Source: Phallus indusiatus
Lineage: Eukaryota; Basidiomycota; Agaricomycetes; Phallales; Phallaceae
Assembly (NCBI GenBank): GCA_027605045.1
Contig: JAQFWX010000019.1
Coordinates: forward strand, 620,001 to 684,000
DNA: 64,000 bases
Direction: 5' to 3'
Shown here: one piece after another, positions 20,956 to 32,882 of the stretch
Layout of the letters: each line of letters begins with the position of its first letter
Position numbering within the stretch: the first letter of the stretch is position 1
Program-made: the position numbers and the translations under genes
Notes under the pieces: generated by a model
Seen by the model: only the letters and a program-made list of their open reading frames with translations
Database searches by the model: none
Told to the model about the DNA's origin: nothing

Positions 20956-23676
20956 CAAATGCGTTCGGAACTGCGCTCAATCCAGCGATCATACCATCTG
21001 CGCCGGAGTCGGTCCATTTGATAATCGTACGGTATTTCACCGTCAGCACTGAACAGGGAGGAACGGACATGGCCTTGGCATTATTGTTGCAATGGAAAAA
21101 AGGGTGCACAGGTAGCACCTGAAGGCGCAGCCGTCGCTGCGGTTGTAGTGTGTAAGGGTCGACTTACCGAGACCGCCGCTTTGACTCACTCAACGAGTCA
21201 TACTCACTTTCCGGAACCATATTTCTTTTATTCTGACTCAATTCATGACTCCAAACATGACTCAAACTATTTCCTTTTTCTATCTATTCAAAATCTATAT
21301 AAACCCTCAAATTTTGTATGCAAATTCCTTAGACTTCGAATCAACGAAGATTTATAACTCTCATATCTGCTCACTAAGTTTTAAACTCTTCACACCGTTC
21401 GCAAGTCTTTCAGCAAAGTCGATAGTTTATATTAAACGTTCTACCGACTTTACATAGTGCAAATGATTCGGAGGTGTTGATACGATAGACAGCATCTGCA
21501 TAGGAATACGCAGCTACGTCTAATGTTTGCAAGCTGACACCCAAGCGAACGAATGATGCTTTTGTTAATGAGTATGAGCCATGTGGACAACTCTTGATGC
21601 CCATTGAATAACATACCTAATGGAAAAGTGGCAAAACGTAGGTTGCGAGAGCTCTAGTTTTGTGCCGCAGTAAGGCGGAACACGTTCAAAGAATCGTGTC
21701 ACAAGTCGCTCGCGCGTGGTCACACCTGCAAACTTCTCACCTTCGCCCCGCAACGTCACGAAAAAGAGGTTGCGTAGACATCTTTTTCATCTCCATATGT
21801 AGATTAACCTTCCGGATCCACGACTTTCCAGGTCCCGACGGTATATACGAGCCATACATTTCTGTTCGCAAAATGACACTCGCTGATGAGTGATGCTTAT
21901 AGTGCTTATCAAGCTTCAGATGTAATTCAACGAGGACGTTGGATGAATTAAATAATATTATTTTTCTATCTTTTAGCGATGTTACACTCTGGCTATACAC
22001 TGTTCGGATTTTCATTTTTCTTCCGATTCCTCCAAGAAAAAATTCGGTGAGTTGTTATCTCTACATCCGCGTTACACATTATAAATATACGTCACAAGCC
22101 TGAACTAGATATACAAATCATTCAACACCTAGTAATATTGACCTTGCTTCGGTAAATTGTATTGACTCAATTCATCGCTATCCGTCTTCAATTGCAATAC
22201 CGGCGTGAATCAGAATATTGGAAAAGTTCGACTGATCTTTAAACCGGTCAACGAACCAAGATAGTAAGCAGGCTTTACTTTAAGCAACCTTTACTTGGCT
22301 TGTTTGTCTTGTCGCCTAATAAAATGTCGCAATCTGTTTCAGTTCCTTTCTCGTGGCAGTATTCTGACTGCGGCGGTGGACACAGACATAGAATCTGACC
22401 GGGAGAGTTTCTATCATTCCCACAAATCTTAAGCGCGGCGATCTAGGAGATAAACGTAGAGACATTATTTTTATATTCAAGGTCTCGATATGGGGTTTAA
22501 AGTACAGAAAGCGGCGCCAAAATCTACCAGTAGTTGGTCTTTTTTCCCTTTGGGTATATCTCGGATACCTCGGTCAAACGTTATCGACGAGGTGGATGGC
22601 GACTTAAATCCCTAAGTTATGGTGATGATCAAAAAGAGTTTAAAATACAATTCAGGATATGATCGGTGTTCAGCAAAAAGATTTGAAAAGCTCTGTCCAC
22701 TTCTGGCGATTAACATGATTTCCCATGGATGCTAAGAGCTTGGAGAATTTGAAACGGTACTGTAAGATAGTGGGTGCTTCGTCTTCTGAGCTCTCCTCAA
22801 AACCATTTTTGATCATATGATAATAATTCATGTTTACAGGGTCAAGTTTGAAATATTGAACCTAATTTCGGTAAGATAGAGTGGGTACAATGCACAGGGT
22901 GATTTTTGTTGAAGATACCTATAATAGATATGTTCCTGATAGAGCACCAGTTTTACCTGTTAACGAAAAATCAACACAAAACGGCGTTGGTGAACCCTAT
23001 CAGTGAGGAAAAATTCTACCAGGGACAACGGAGATACAATAACCATCACGGACCGCAGTCGCCGGCGTCCTTATCAAAGTTTTTATTGTCTACAACGTAC
23101 CGACTTCTATTCGCTTAAAGTAACTGCTGACGAATGCTTTCTGATACGACATCTTTAAGCGACATACACGAAAAATTAACTGTATGTTCTCGTTGCAAGA
23201 CTCATAATATACAAGAAAACAATGCTTTTTAGTTCTTCACCCGGCTTATCTCGACCCCACACTTTCACTTATCGGTCCCGATTGATATCGGTGTGTGGAA
23301 CTCTCACGCGACCAAGGAGCGCGATCGACAGTCTGAATTGCGCTATTGGATGAAACCGTCTTTGCAGAATAAACGCTATGGAAAGTGAGTTTAGGCCCAA
23401 TTTTAAAAAGACATTATTTAATATCACGGCTAATACTTTTTCACGTGATAATAAATAGAGCAGGGATAGCAAGGGAAAAAAAAAACTCGAGGCGACCAAA
23501 TGCTTGGCCTCAGGCCCCACTATCATTTCATTTTCAACAAAGTTCGTAATTCAAGATAGGGCGTATTTTTACACGATTGGAGAAGTAATGAGCAGCGCAG
23601 CATATGGCATGATAAGCGTCTGACCCTTCAGCTCCCTTCAGGAGGGAATTTGATCTAAGGAACTACACTAACGAAT
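20956..23676. other. Intergenic region, nothing recognised
   Basis: 2.7 kb of AT-rich sequence. Short frames occur on both strands, but none shows family features, a signal peptide or consistent splice sites. An alanine-rich stretch upstream of the actin gene around 21120-21180 was looked at and could not be extended. Confidence 0.5.
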
Positions 23677-23686
23677 ATATAAAGGC
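23677..23686 (+). promoter_or_regulatory. TATA box of the OPT transporter gene
   Basis: TATATAAAGG lies about 45 bases before ATG 23729 and is followed by a pyrimidine-rich stretch (TTTCTCCTCCTT) typical of fungal start regions. Confidence 0.5.
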
Positions 23687-23728
23687 TATCACTCAAAAAT
23701 TTCTCCTCCTTAGCCACAGACAGGCATA

Positions 23729-26700
23729 ATGACTCGCCGAAACGAGCTGCAAGTCGCCGACGAAGACACCTTCGCTAATGCAGCTGCTCATGACGAGACT
23801 TTGCCAACGAACGTCAACCAGCAGTCGAGGTCCACCTCTTCAATCGACGAGAAGGACGCCTATGACAAGCTCGACAAGCTCGAATCTACTCTCGGTCCCG
23901 ATGTAACATACACGGCAGAAGATAAGCTGTATGATGCCAATGGGAAGGAAAAGGTCCTGGAAACTGCCGAAGATTTCGCTACTGCTCTAGTCAGCTTAGA
24001 GGATGACCCCACTTTGCCTATTCATACCTTCAGAATGTGGTTTTCCGGTCTTGGCCTTGCCGTTTTCGGTGCTGTTCTCGCTATGCTCTTCGTAAGTTTT
24101 GATATCCCAACGGCGTGTTATGATTCTAACTTTTTGCCTTTCTTTTTTTCTAGCAATTCCGTCCTCAAGTAATCAGCGTTTCACCCTTGTTTTTGCAACT
24201 GTTGGTGTACATGTTCGGGAGAGTGTTCGAGTTTGTCATCCCAGGGCCCGGAAGTCGATGGCACAATAACAGCTGGTTCTGGAGGTTTATGAACCCTGGT
24301 CCTTTTAGTAAATCTAGACGCTGCCATACAATTGTCATCATTTCTTATTCTTCTTTTCGTAGATATCAAGGAGCATGCCGCAGCGCAAATCATGGCTAAC
24401 ACTGCTGCAGGAGCTGCTAGCGCTTGTTTCGTCTTTGCATCTGACGATTTGTTTTACAATATTACTGTTTCGGTATGTGTCAAAACTTATAGCATTTTTC
24501 AACGGATTCTTACAATGCAAATCTCGTAGGTACCTAATGCCATTTTCACCGTGCTAGCATCTCAGCTTATCGGTTATGGCTTTGCTGGGATTTTCCGTAT
24601 GTTGTTTCCCGTTTTCGACGTCACCGCAATAAAACAAAATTTAGGGTCCTTCCTCGTGTACCCAACTATCATGTTGTACCCTCAAAACCTTATCTCGGTC
24701 AGTTTGTTTGATGTATTGCATCGGTCCAAAGGCGAAATGCTCCAAGGCAAACGGTATGCGCTAGTGTTACTTTCGTAAATTATGGTCCTGAATTCGCTTC
24801 CAGTTTCAAATTTTTCTGGATAGTCACTATAGTTGTGTAAGTTTTCTGACTACTCTCCCAGTATGTTTCCTCATAGACGCTGACGTTGTTTATCCAGTTT
24901 TGTTTATGAGGTACGAGATACACGAATATATCAGGAAGATAGCGCTCAACGGTATTCTAATATCTAGTGGCTCCCCGAGGTCAGTTTGATGCATTTTCCT
25001 ACTCGATCAATGCATAATATTGTGTAGTACATTGCGCCTTTACTGGGCTCCTTCAACATCGTTTGCCTGGCTGCAAGGAATTCAGTCTGGGTTTCATACA
25101 TCTTTGGTGGTGCAGACGCTAACGAAGGCATGGGATTGCTTGGATTCGGTCTGGATTGGGCAAGTAAGTGGCTTTGTGCTTCCTCAAAGATCCTATTTAA
25201 GTCTGCATAAAGACATATCCAGTGCACCGTTCTATCAACCGTTGTCGACCCAAATATCGGGTAGGTCAAGATGCGCTTAACTTCAAGTCATCATCATTGA
25301 ATATTGAGTACCTACAGTTTACATTGGCTGGGCATGCAACTACATCATTTTGCCGTTGGTGTTCGTTCGCAACGTTTGGTAATACACATATGTTCTCGAT
25401 TTTCTTGAGAGTTAATTCACTCTTGCGATCGCGTAGGCATTCCCAGAACTTCCCCTTCATCAGTCAAAATCTTTTCTGCAAGTCGCGTTTCTGTTTCACT
25501 TTTTTTCTCTCAGATGCTGATCCACGCTATCAGTCGAAAATGGGACCGTTTTCGACCAAACACTCATTCTCAATCCGTAAGGCATCTGTTAACAAGATAA
25601 TCAATCAACAGATTAACATTTTTGATACTCAGGGATCAATCGTTGAATAATACCGCAGTCGCAATCTTTGGGCAACCGTGGTTAAGTGGTTCGACTGTAA
25701 TTTTCAATCTCGGTCTTAACCTTGCCATCGGTAAGAACTTGAGTTTATATAACTATATTACTAATTAACAACTATATCAGGCGCTACATTTGTACACATC
25801 GCACTTTGGTTTGTTGTCTTCTTTACTATTAGACGAAATTTAAATTTCTAATGTACTATTGCATAGGCATGGCAAAGAAGTCAGTATGAACCTTTCCAGC
25901 GTAAACATGATGACTGACTTTCATCAAAACAGCTACTTGATGCTTTCAGATCATAGTTAGTACTATCGCTTTTCTTGTCTTCTCCTTCACTAACCCAAGT
26001 ACAGTTTCCAAGGACAAACCATCAACGATCCTCACTATGAGAAGATGAAGGTAGGCCCGTGATGCCTTCTTATCTTAACTTCTTACACCGATGCTAATAT
26101 ATTTCCAGGCCTACAAAGAAGGTAATGAAACGCGTATGATTGATCGCCGACTACTCTGAATCTGACTGTACGCTTCCAGTTCCGATGTGGTGGTACGGAC
26201 TTGTCGCCCTCTCCGCCTTCATCGTTGCTAGTAAGTTTCATATTTATATCCTAACTATACAACACAATTGAATACAATAATAGTGGTCTGTATCCACACG
26301 GAAAAATCCCAGTTCGTGCTTATTTTACTTTCCTATATCTTTCGCTGAGCTCGCATCTAAATAGGCTCCCTTGGTGGGCTTTGATAGTAGCACTGGTGTT
26401 TGCTGTTCTCGTCCTTCCTTTCTACGGAGCCATGATTGCTATTTGCTCGTAAGTAACTTTTTCCAGAGTAGTTCGAGCGGTCATACAACGTTTACTAGTA
26501 CTGCTCCCGGCTTTGATCAACTATTCCAAATGCTGGGTTCTGCCGTCATCCCCGGTTCATCACAAGCTAACATGGTGCGTAATGAATAGCGATATCTGTA
26601 TTTCCCAACTAAGTACCTCGAATAGTATTTCCAACTGTACTCCAGTGTTTCTCTAGCACAAGCGCAATTCATGCTTAGTGATCTGAAGCTTGGACAATAT

Positions 26701-27936
26701 ATCAAACGTATGTTGTTTTTTCGTTGCTATTTTCCATTGCTTGACAACAATTATAGTTCCTCCAAGGGTACGTTATCATGAAGACGCCTCAGACTTTTTT
26801 TGACTTCTTTTCAATCCAAAGGCCACCTTTATTGTCCAAATGGTAGGGACCGTAGTTGGAGCCTTGTTGAACTGTAAGCCAAATGTTGTTTCCATAATTT
26901 TCCGTATACTAATTGATAATAGACGTTATTATGCAAGTCGTTGTCAACAATGAGAGGCCTATCTTGGTACATGTTTCATTGATCTTTCATACTACTTTTC
27001 TTATCATATCGTAGTTGAGCAACGAAGGTACTCGTGTCTGGAGTGGACAACAAATCCAGTCATACAATGCTAATGGTTCGCTCATTTACACTCGCGTCCT
27101 TGTGTATGAATTTATCATTCACTCTAGCAATCCTATGGGGTGCTCTCGGCAAAGAAATTTGTAAAAAGACCTTTAAACAATTGTCGCTACATGCTAACCG
27201 ATAACGTATCTAGACGGTCCGAAGGGTCCTTATTTCATTGTACCCATTGGAATTGTTATCGGCTTGATATTACCAGTGATCCCGTGGCTATTGTACAAGA
27301 AGTTCGGCTGGAGATGGTTGCCCTATCTCAACACATCTTTGATTGCAGGTGCGCACATCTTTGCCACCTGCCATGCCATAACATGCAGGGTTGTGATCAA
27401 TAAATTCTGACGCTGAATTTAATTAGTGAACATCGGTGACTTAGCCGGAGGTACAAACGGATATATCAATACATGGATGGCTATTGGTCTGCTATCACAT
27501 TTCTATATTAGGAAATACCACGCGGGTTGGTTCAGAAAATACAATGTGAGTGGATCACTAGATACATGGTTAAAAAAAGCGGCTCGGTCTGAAGCATGTT
27601 CATACTAGTATCTCCTCGGTGCTGGTATTGACGGAGGAGCGCAGATCTTTGTGTTTATTTTCTCGGTAAGTCCTTGTTCCCTTATATTACACATCTGAGG
27701 TTTAAGCTTTTTTTCTGTCTAGTTTGCTCTAGCTGGTGCGGGTGGAAAAGAGGTCGATTTTCCAATGTAAGTTACATAATGCCCATATCTTACAACTTAT
27801 AATTGAAAAAAAAAATAGCTGGGCCTTGAATCCCGACGGAAATTCGGTATGTTGTATTTATACTAATTAGAGTTCAAAGTTTCGGGCTAGCTAATGCTTG
27901 CAACAGGACTATTGTGCTGTCACTGGTTCAGAATGA
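23729..27936 (+). CDS. OPT-family oligopeptide transporter
   Basis: The first exon, 23729-24091, codes an acidic, Ser/Thr-rich cytosolic tail and then DDPTLPIHTFRMWFSGLGL, the OPT family entry into the first membrane segment. Later exons give QFRPQVISVSPL, then NPGPF joined across an intron to NIKEHA (the family NPG-F-KEH motif), then YPTIMLYPQNL, FVYE-WLPE-YIAPLLGSF, GLDWANISSAPFYQPLS and a C-terminus ...DYCAVTGSE ending at 27936. The protein imports small peptides by proton symport at the plasma membrane (family knowledge). The gene is unusually fragmented, with many exons under 100 bases. Two consecutive ones, 24898-24910 and 24968-24979, are 13 and 12 bases long and code FVYE and WLPE. 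Not every downstream junction was resolved, so an undetected lesion is possible. Confidence 0.85.
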
Positions 27937-28949
27937 TTATTACGAGTCCTTTCTATTCTTTTTTACCTCGATAAACGCTCACGAATAAATGACATTTCAA
28001 ATTTTACACATAATCCAAGATGCTATCACGACAGTGTGCTACGACAGGGTCGCACAATTCTAGAGAATTGGAGCGGGAATTGAGTGCCAATTGAGTGTAT
28101 TCACGGCAAGCTCCGGACGTTTGTTGTTGATTTCGTTGACTGAACTCCATCTGATTCGTCATCGCGTTTCGCCGGATGTTAATTTTCAACTCCCTCTTTG
28201 TTATTTACATTTCTCTCCATCCATTGAAGTGGGAGGTTTTGACGAAAGATATTCGGGTTCTCGCCCGTGCCGGCCCAACACGCGAACAACGCGAACGCGT
28301 TTACCAAGTCGTGCTCAACACCAAGTACTAAGCGCCCAACACGCATCGACTCCGGTTCCAGAACAGGTGGAGACTGAATTCGAAAGAGTTTACACCAGTT
28401 TTCATTCAACTTCTTAAGAAAATGTACCTTTTACCCTGAATTCAGTCTAAAAATCATTGCTTTCAATGTGCTACTATTCAAGCACGCCCCCGCGTTGAAT
28501 CAGTGTGGGCCTACGCAGCCTGAGTCTTAGACTGACTGCCCGTCAACTTTCCCTCACCATGTTTCCCGCATGGAATGCTAGGACCTGGACGGCATGACCG
28601 AATCAAGGACGGGGATGCATATGAATATCACGCTTACTCAGACGTTGTTGCGGGGGAGTGACGCTAAAAAATTAAAGTCGCCGACGTGCTAATGATTAGC
28701 CAATTTCTGCAGTCAAGCAATGTCCAGGTTTTAAAAGGCTTTATCTAGACCATAAATCTTGTTACAAATATCCAAATCTAAAGGACATATCCCGCCACAA
28801 TCACCTCAATAAGTTGTGAACCTAGTTCTTTTTATTGCATTCACTGGAGCGTCGATAACTGCTCCAAGAAAGCTCTTGACTGGGAGGAGCGAGGGGTAAA
28901 TTTGCACTTAAAAGGCCGTGGACGCCTGAAAACCTCATCAGCCGTAAGA
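27937..28949. other. Intergenic region between convergent genes
   Basis: 3' flanks of the OPT gene (plus) and the P450 gene (minus). Two opposing frames overlap at 28091-28417 without any family feature and are not supported. Confidence 0.5.
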
Positions 28950-30964
28950 TCAGGATTGACATTCGAATGAACAACCGCACGAAAGCAAACCAGGTATACA
29001 ATTATCTACATCAGGCAGCTCCGGTCCTGCTGGGCCTTCGTGAGGCGTGATGTTGAATCTATGCAAGATATGCGATATCATAATAAAAACCATGCTGTCA
29101 GCGAAATAACGACCGGGACAGATCCTGAGGAATAGTTATCAATATCCATTATACTCAAATGATGTAGAAAGATCAAAACCTTCGGCCAAAGCCAAATGCA
29201 CTGTCCGGATATTTAGCATCAGGCTTGAGAAACCTTTCGGGATTGAATATGTCTGCGTCATTTCCATACACCGACTCCGAACGTAAAAGAGATCTTTTAT
29301 TTTTATTTTTGGACAGAACTTCACCAATGAAATCTTTAAACCCACTGTGCGTTCCCCAATACAATAGTACCTTTTGGGACAAAGTATTCGCCAATAATGT
29401 CATCTTCTTTGAGCATATGTGGGACGCCAATCGGTACCACTGCATGCCAGCGAAAGACCTCTTTACATAACGCCTCAACGTAAGGAAGATTATTTCTACC
29501 GTCGAGCGACGGGAATGTATCGCCACTGAGAACCTCATCCAATTCTTTTTGGGCCTTCTTCTGGACATCCGGATATAAAATCATGGCGAGGAAAAAGACA
29601 AGTAGTGTTGATTCCGTCTGTATGGAATGCGATATGAGAGGGGAAAAGGCTGGGATGATATATTTACTTGACTTACAGTATCTATTGCAGCCATATATGC
29701 GATAGCACCTACATCCCGAATGGTCTTTTCATCTTCACCGGTCTGGCGTCCTTTAGTATCTTCCAATTCTTGGAGAAATGTTCCAAGTATCGAAGAAGGC
29801 GCGTCTCCCGTTTCCTGTTGGAACTTTAGCAAACGATCTTTTACGATGAAAAAAAATTTTTTAGAATGCACGATTGCTGCTTTTGCAATGTTGAACGGAA
29901 CATTTGCCATAGCTACTATCTCAGTCCCTAATCGTTTGGCTATCTTTTGGAAGCCAGCACCGGGAAACCAGGAAGGAATATACTTCACTAATAAAAATCG
30001 GAGCTTAATAAACTTCAATATTGTACACATATTTTCAAAACATACAGATTGGGATGAACTCAACCAAGTAAGCACCCGGTGCAGATACTGTCGCTAATAG
30101 CTTCATGACATTATCTGCTACAGTTATATACGGATCGTCCTTCGGGAGAGTTTTTATACCATAAACCATCTGAAAGTGATCAGTACACGTATGAAATGAT
30201 ATATTTCCTAGAATTCATACCTCTATTATCAGCTCTCCAAGGGCATATTTAGGAAGCTCCTCGAATTTTTCAGGAGATTGGTAAAGACGATATAATAAGT
30301 TCCTAACACTCGGAGATGAACGATTTGGAAATTAAACATAAACGAACAAAAAACCTTGCGGAGTTTTCGAAAATTCCGTGATATTGCGTCAACGCGGATT
30401 TACCCAAATGCTGGTGAATAACCGCGCGGTATCTTCTCCAAGTTTCACCGGGCTGCATTGTGGCCACACTCCAATCCCAGCCAGCTCTATACAATTGGTT
30501 CATACCATGATGGATAATCAGGAACAATCTTACAGGTCAATGAGCATGGTTGAGTGGAATCGGTTAGAATATATTCCACCGCGCTGCTCGAACAATTCGG
30601 AACATAATGCATAGGAGTTGACAAAGAGAATAGACGTTCCACATAAATTCAAATACGTTAAATCCCCTATAACAGACATGATTTGCTTGTTTCATAACGT
30701 TACGAATACAATTACCATAGACCTTGGACCATTTATCGTATGTTTGCCACTGTTTCTCAAGGGGAATGTCAAACAGATTTCCGATCAAGAACTTCCTTGG
30801 GGGACCAGGAGGTAATTTATATCCTGGATCATCGATGATTTGAAGAAGAGAAACCTGTGTAATGATTGATACATACCTTTTGGGACACGAATGCGTATGT
30901 TGAACCAATATAATAAGAAGAAAGCGATGGGGAAAAATAAGCCAAATCTTTCAATAATGCCCAT
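28950..30964 (-). CDS. Cytochrome P450 monooxygenase
   Basis: Starts at ATG 30964 with a short N-terminal membrane anchor (MGIIERFGLFFPIAFFLLYW). A phase-1 intron then leads to GYKLPPGPPRKFLIGN, the proline-rich hinge. Further exons give the B-C region (GGIYSNRFHSTMLIDL, GWDWSVATMQPGETWRRYR), the I-helix area, the K-helix LCKEVFRWHAVVPIGVPH (E-x-x-R), the PERF-type segment NPERFLKPD and the haem loop FGFGRRICPGRY, whose cysteine is formed across a 54-base intron at 29127-29180. The stop is at 28950-28952. It should be an ER-bound oxidase. The substrate is unknown and no terpene or polyketide synthase lies nearby, so a biosynthetic cluster is not supported. Confidence 0.88.
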
Positions 30965-31990
30965 GGGCTGCTGTATGGGAGAATGACTGTTACTCCTGGT
31001 ACTAAGTATGCATCTTTAAGTACGTGAGGGTGAGCGAATTCTCCCGGAAGAACCCGATTAGAACAGGGCAGTTGAAGGTGAAACAAGGGTAGATGCTGAT
31101 ATGTGTGTCAGGTTGTAAACGTAAAGGGCATTCCAGATATACATAGTAGCCGGGTGTCGATGACCTGCTCCACATTCGCAGAACATCGAAGTTTTTCATG
31201 TTATGAGGATTTTACTGAACTCCTGGCACATCAAGAGCACAAATATAGATAAAATTTAGATGTTCGCCGCTCTGATAAAGCGGTTTGCGCGTGATTCCTG
31301 GCCTTGGCTTGGCCTGAAGCCAACCTGAAGCCAGCGGCTTTGGCCCAACTCGGGTTGGCTCTGGGCCTCTGGCAAGGCCTGGCAAAATATAGCACCGGTG
31401 AACGGAATACTTGCCTTTAATGTAAGACGCAACCATAGGGTTCTGGTTCAAAATTCTAATACCGCTCGGACAACCTGCCCGATCTTTGAAAAGTCTGAAA
31501 ACAACATATCTGGCGCTATGATTTATCGGAGTACAGCAAATGTATTAAGAACATAGGGTTAAGCTCCCATGTTTGACTTATGTACCATCAAGAGTTTGTA
31601 TATTTGAACGGCCCAAATGAACGACGTTGGTGTACAGGAATACACTGTTTATTACCGAACACTAAAAAGAAGTGTTGGTGAGGTTGCGGTTGGAAAATAG
31701 TGAAGATACAAAAGGGAGCACAAAGTTCACACCTGCAATCTTTAGGTAGAGGCAATAAGACTATCAATTGGGATTCTAAGAGAATGGAGACTGCCGATAA
31801 CAAGGGCTGCCTGAGCATTATGAAAGCGCGTTTTCATGATTACTACACTCCTGATTTTCACAGAAGATTAAAGTATATGATATAAATAGATAAATAATAA
31901 AAATTCTGATGAAAAAACTGTGTTAAAAGAAGCCGATCTTATTTTAAAGGAGACACACCCTCTAACAAAACAACAGTAACATTAGTCTCA
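30965..31990. other. Intergenic region
   Basis: Upstream region of the P450 gene, then the GGCTTGGCCTGAAGCC repeat at 31288-31388. The frames at 31002-31199 and 31588-31885 show no family feature. Confidence 0.5.
31288..31388 (+). repeat. GGCTTGGCCTGAAGCC repeat, copy 1
   Basis: About 75 bases here match the reverse complement of 53577-53621, from CCTGGCCTTGGCTTGGCCTG through CAGCGGCTTTGG to GTTGGCTCTG. This copy has an extra AACCTGAAGCC unit. The sequence itself is full of short complementary words. Confidence 0.7.
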
Positions 31991-32501
31991 TCACCGGCGT
32001 TTCTTCCCTTTTGGAGTTGCGCTACTACCTCCCTTAGCAAACCTACGATTTCCTTCTGGGATCCATTCATTCTCCTCACCCGATCCATCAGCTTTTTTCT
32101 TCTCCTTCTTCTTTTCGTTTTCGTCTTCGTCTCCTTTTTCTTTCGCATTCTGTTTGGCCTTGGCTTTCGCAACGGCCGCGTCGATCTCTTCTGGGCTAAC
32201 ATATTCACCAGCTCTCAGCCGCGCCGCAATCTCGGGTGTAACAGCTATACGTTTAACTCCAGTTTGGAATCCAGGCGCACCGCGTCCAATTCCTGTTCTA
32301 GCTAGTTTGCGAGCAGCCAGATATCGTCGGACGTAATAGTATCCGAGTGGGAGGAGAACGAGAGGGACGAGAGGTAGACTTGGTTTCAGATATTCAGTTG
32401 GAAACAAGGAACTTTTGGGATTTTAGTTCTGTAATGACTTACAGATACCATGCTGAGGAGGAAATCTGTATTTGATTTAAGTTTGCCGACCTGCTGCTCA
32501 T
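31991..32501 (-). CDS. Small single-pass membrane protein with a basic tail, function unknown
   Basis: Two exons, 32443-32501 and 31991-32378, are joined by a 64-base intron and give 148 residues from ATG 32501. This start was chosen because the long second exon contains no Met. A hydrophobic segment (LLPLVPLVLLPLGYYYV, about residues 19-35) is followed by RRYLAARKLARTGIGRGAPG. A helical stretch with PEIAARLRAGEYVSPEEID comes next, then a Lys/Glu-rich low-complexity tail ending in KGKKRR. A shorter 31-base intron would keep FPTEYLKP but is below usual intron size. I have the impression of similar mushroom proteins but know no function. The charged tail would face the cytosol or nucleoplasm. 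Confidence 0.65.
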
Positions 32502-32882
32502 CGCTGAACGGTGGGCGTGCTCACTGCTGCGTGTAGCGTGTAACGTAAGCTGGAAGGACAGGTTAAAACGGAACCAAAACTTACGTAACTACACAATACG
32601 GGCGCTTCTTTCTCATTCCCCGATCACGCCGGCACCTCCAAGCCGACTAGACATCAAAGGCTGAGTCGGTAAAAAGAACTGTATTCAAAAAAAACTGCCG
32701 CATCTCGAACAAGAGCACTATAACCAACTTTGGTCTCTTCGCTTGAAGTTCCTTTGTACAATGGAAAATTTTGACAAGCTTTCAGCCATTCTTACTCTCT
32801 TCCTTCGTTTTATTCCATCCAAAAAACCGCAACGAAAAAAAGGGTCCTTGTTGACCACTGAACTCCAGAGTTGAATCTCCAG
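32502..32882. promoter_or_regulatory. Shared region between divergent genes
   Basis: 381 bases separate the start of the small membrane protein (minus) from the start of the MFS gene (plus). This makes it a likely bidirectional promoter. No TATA box stands out on either strand. Confidence 0.4.
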
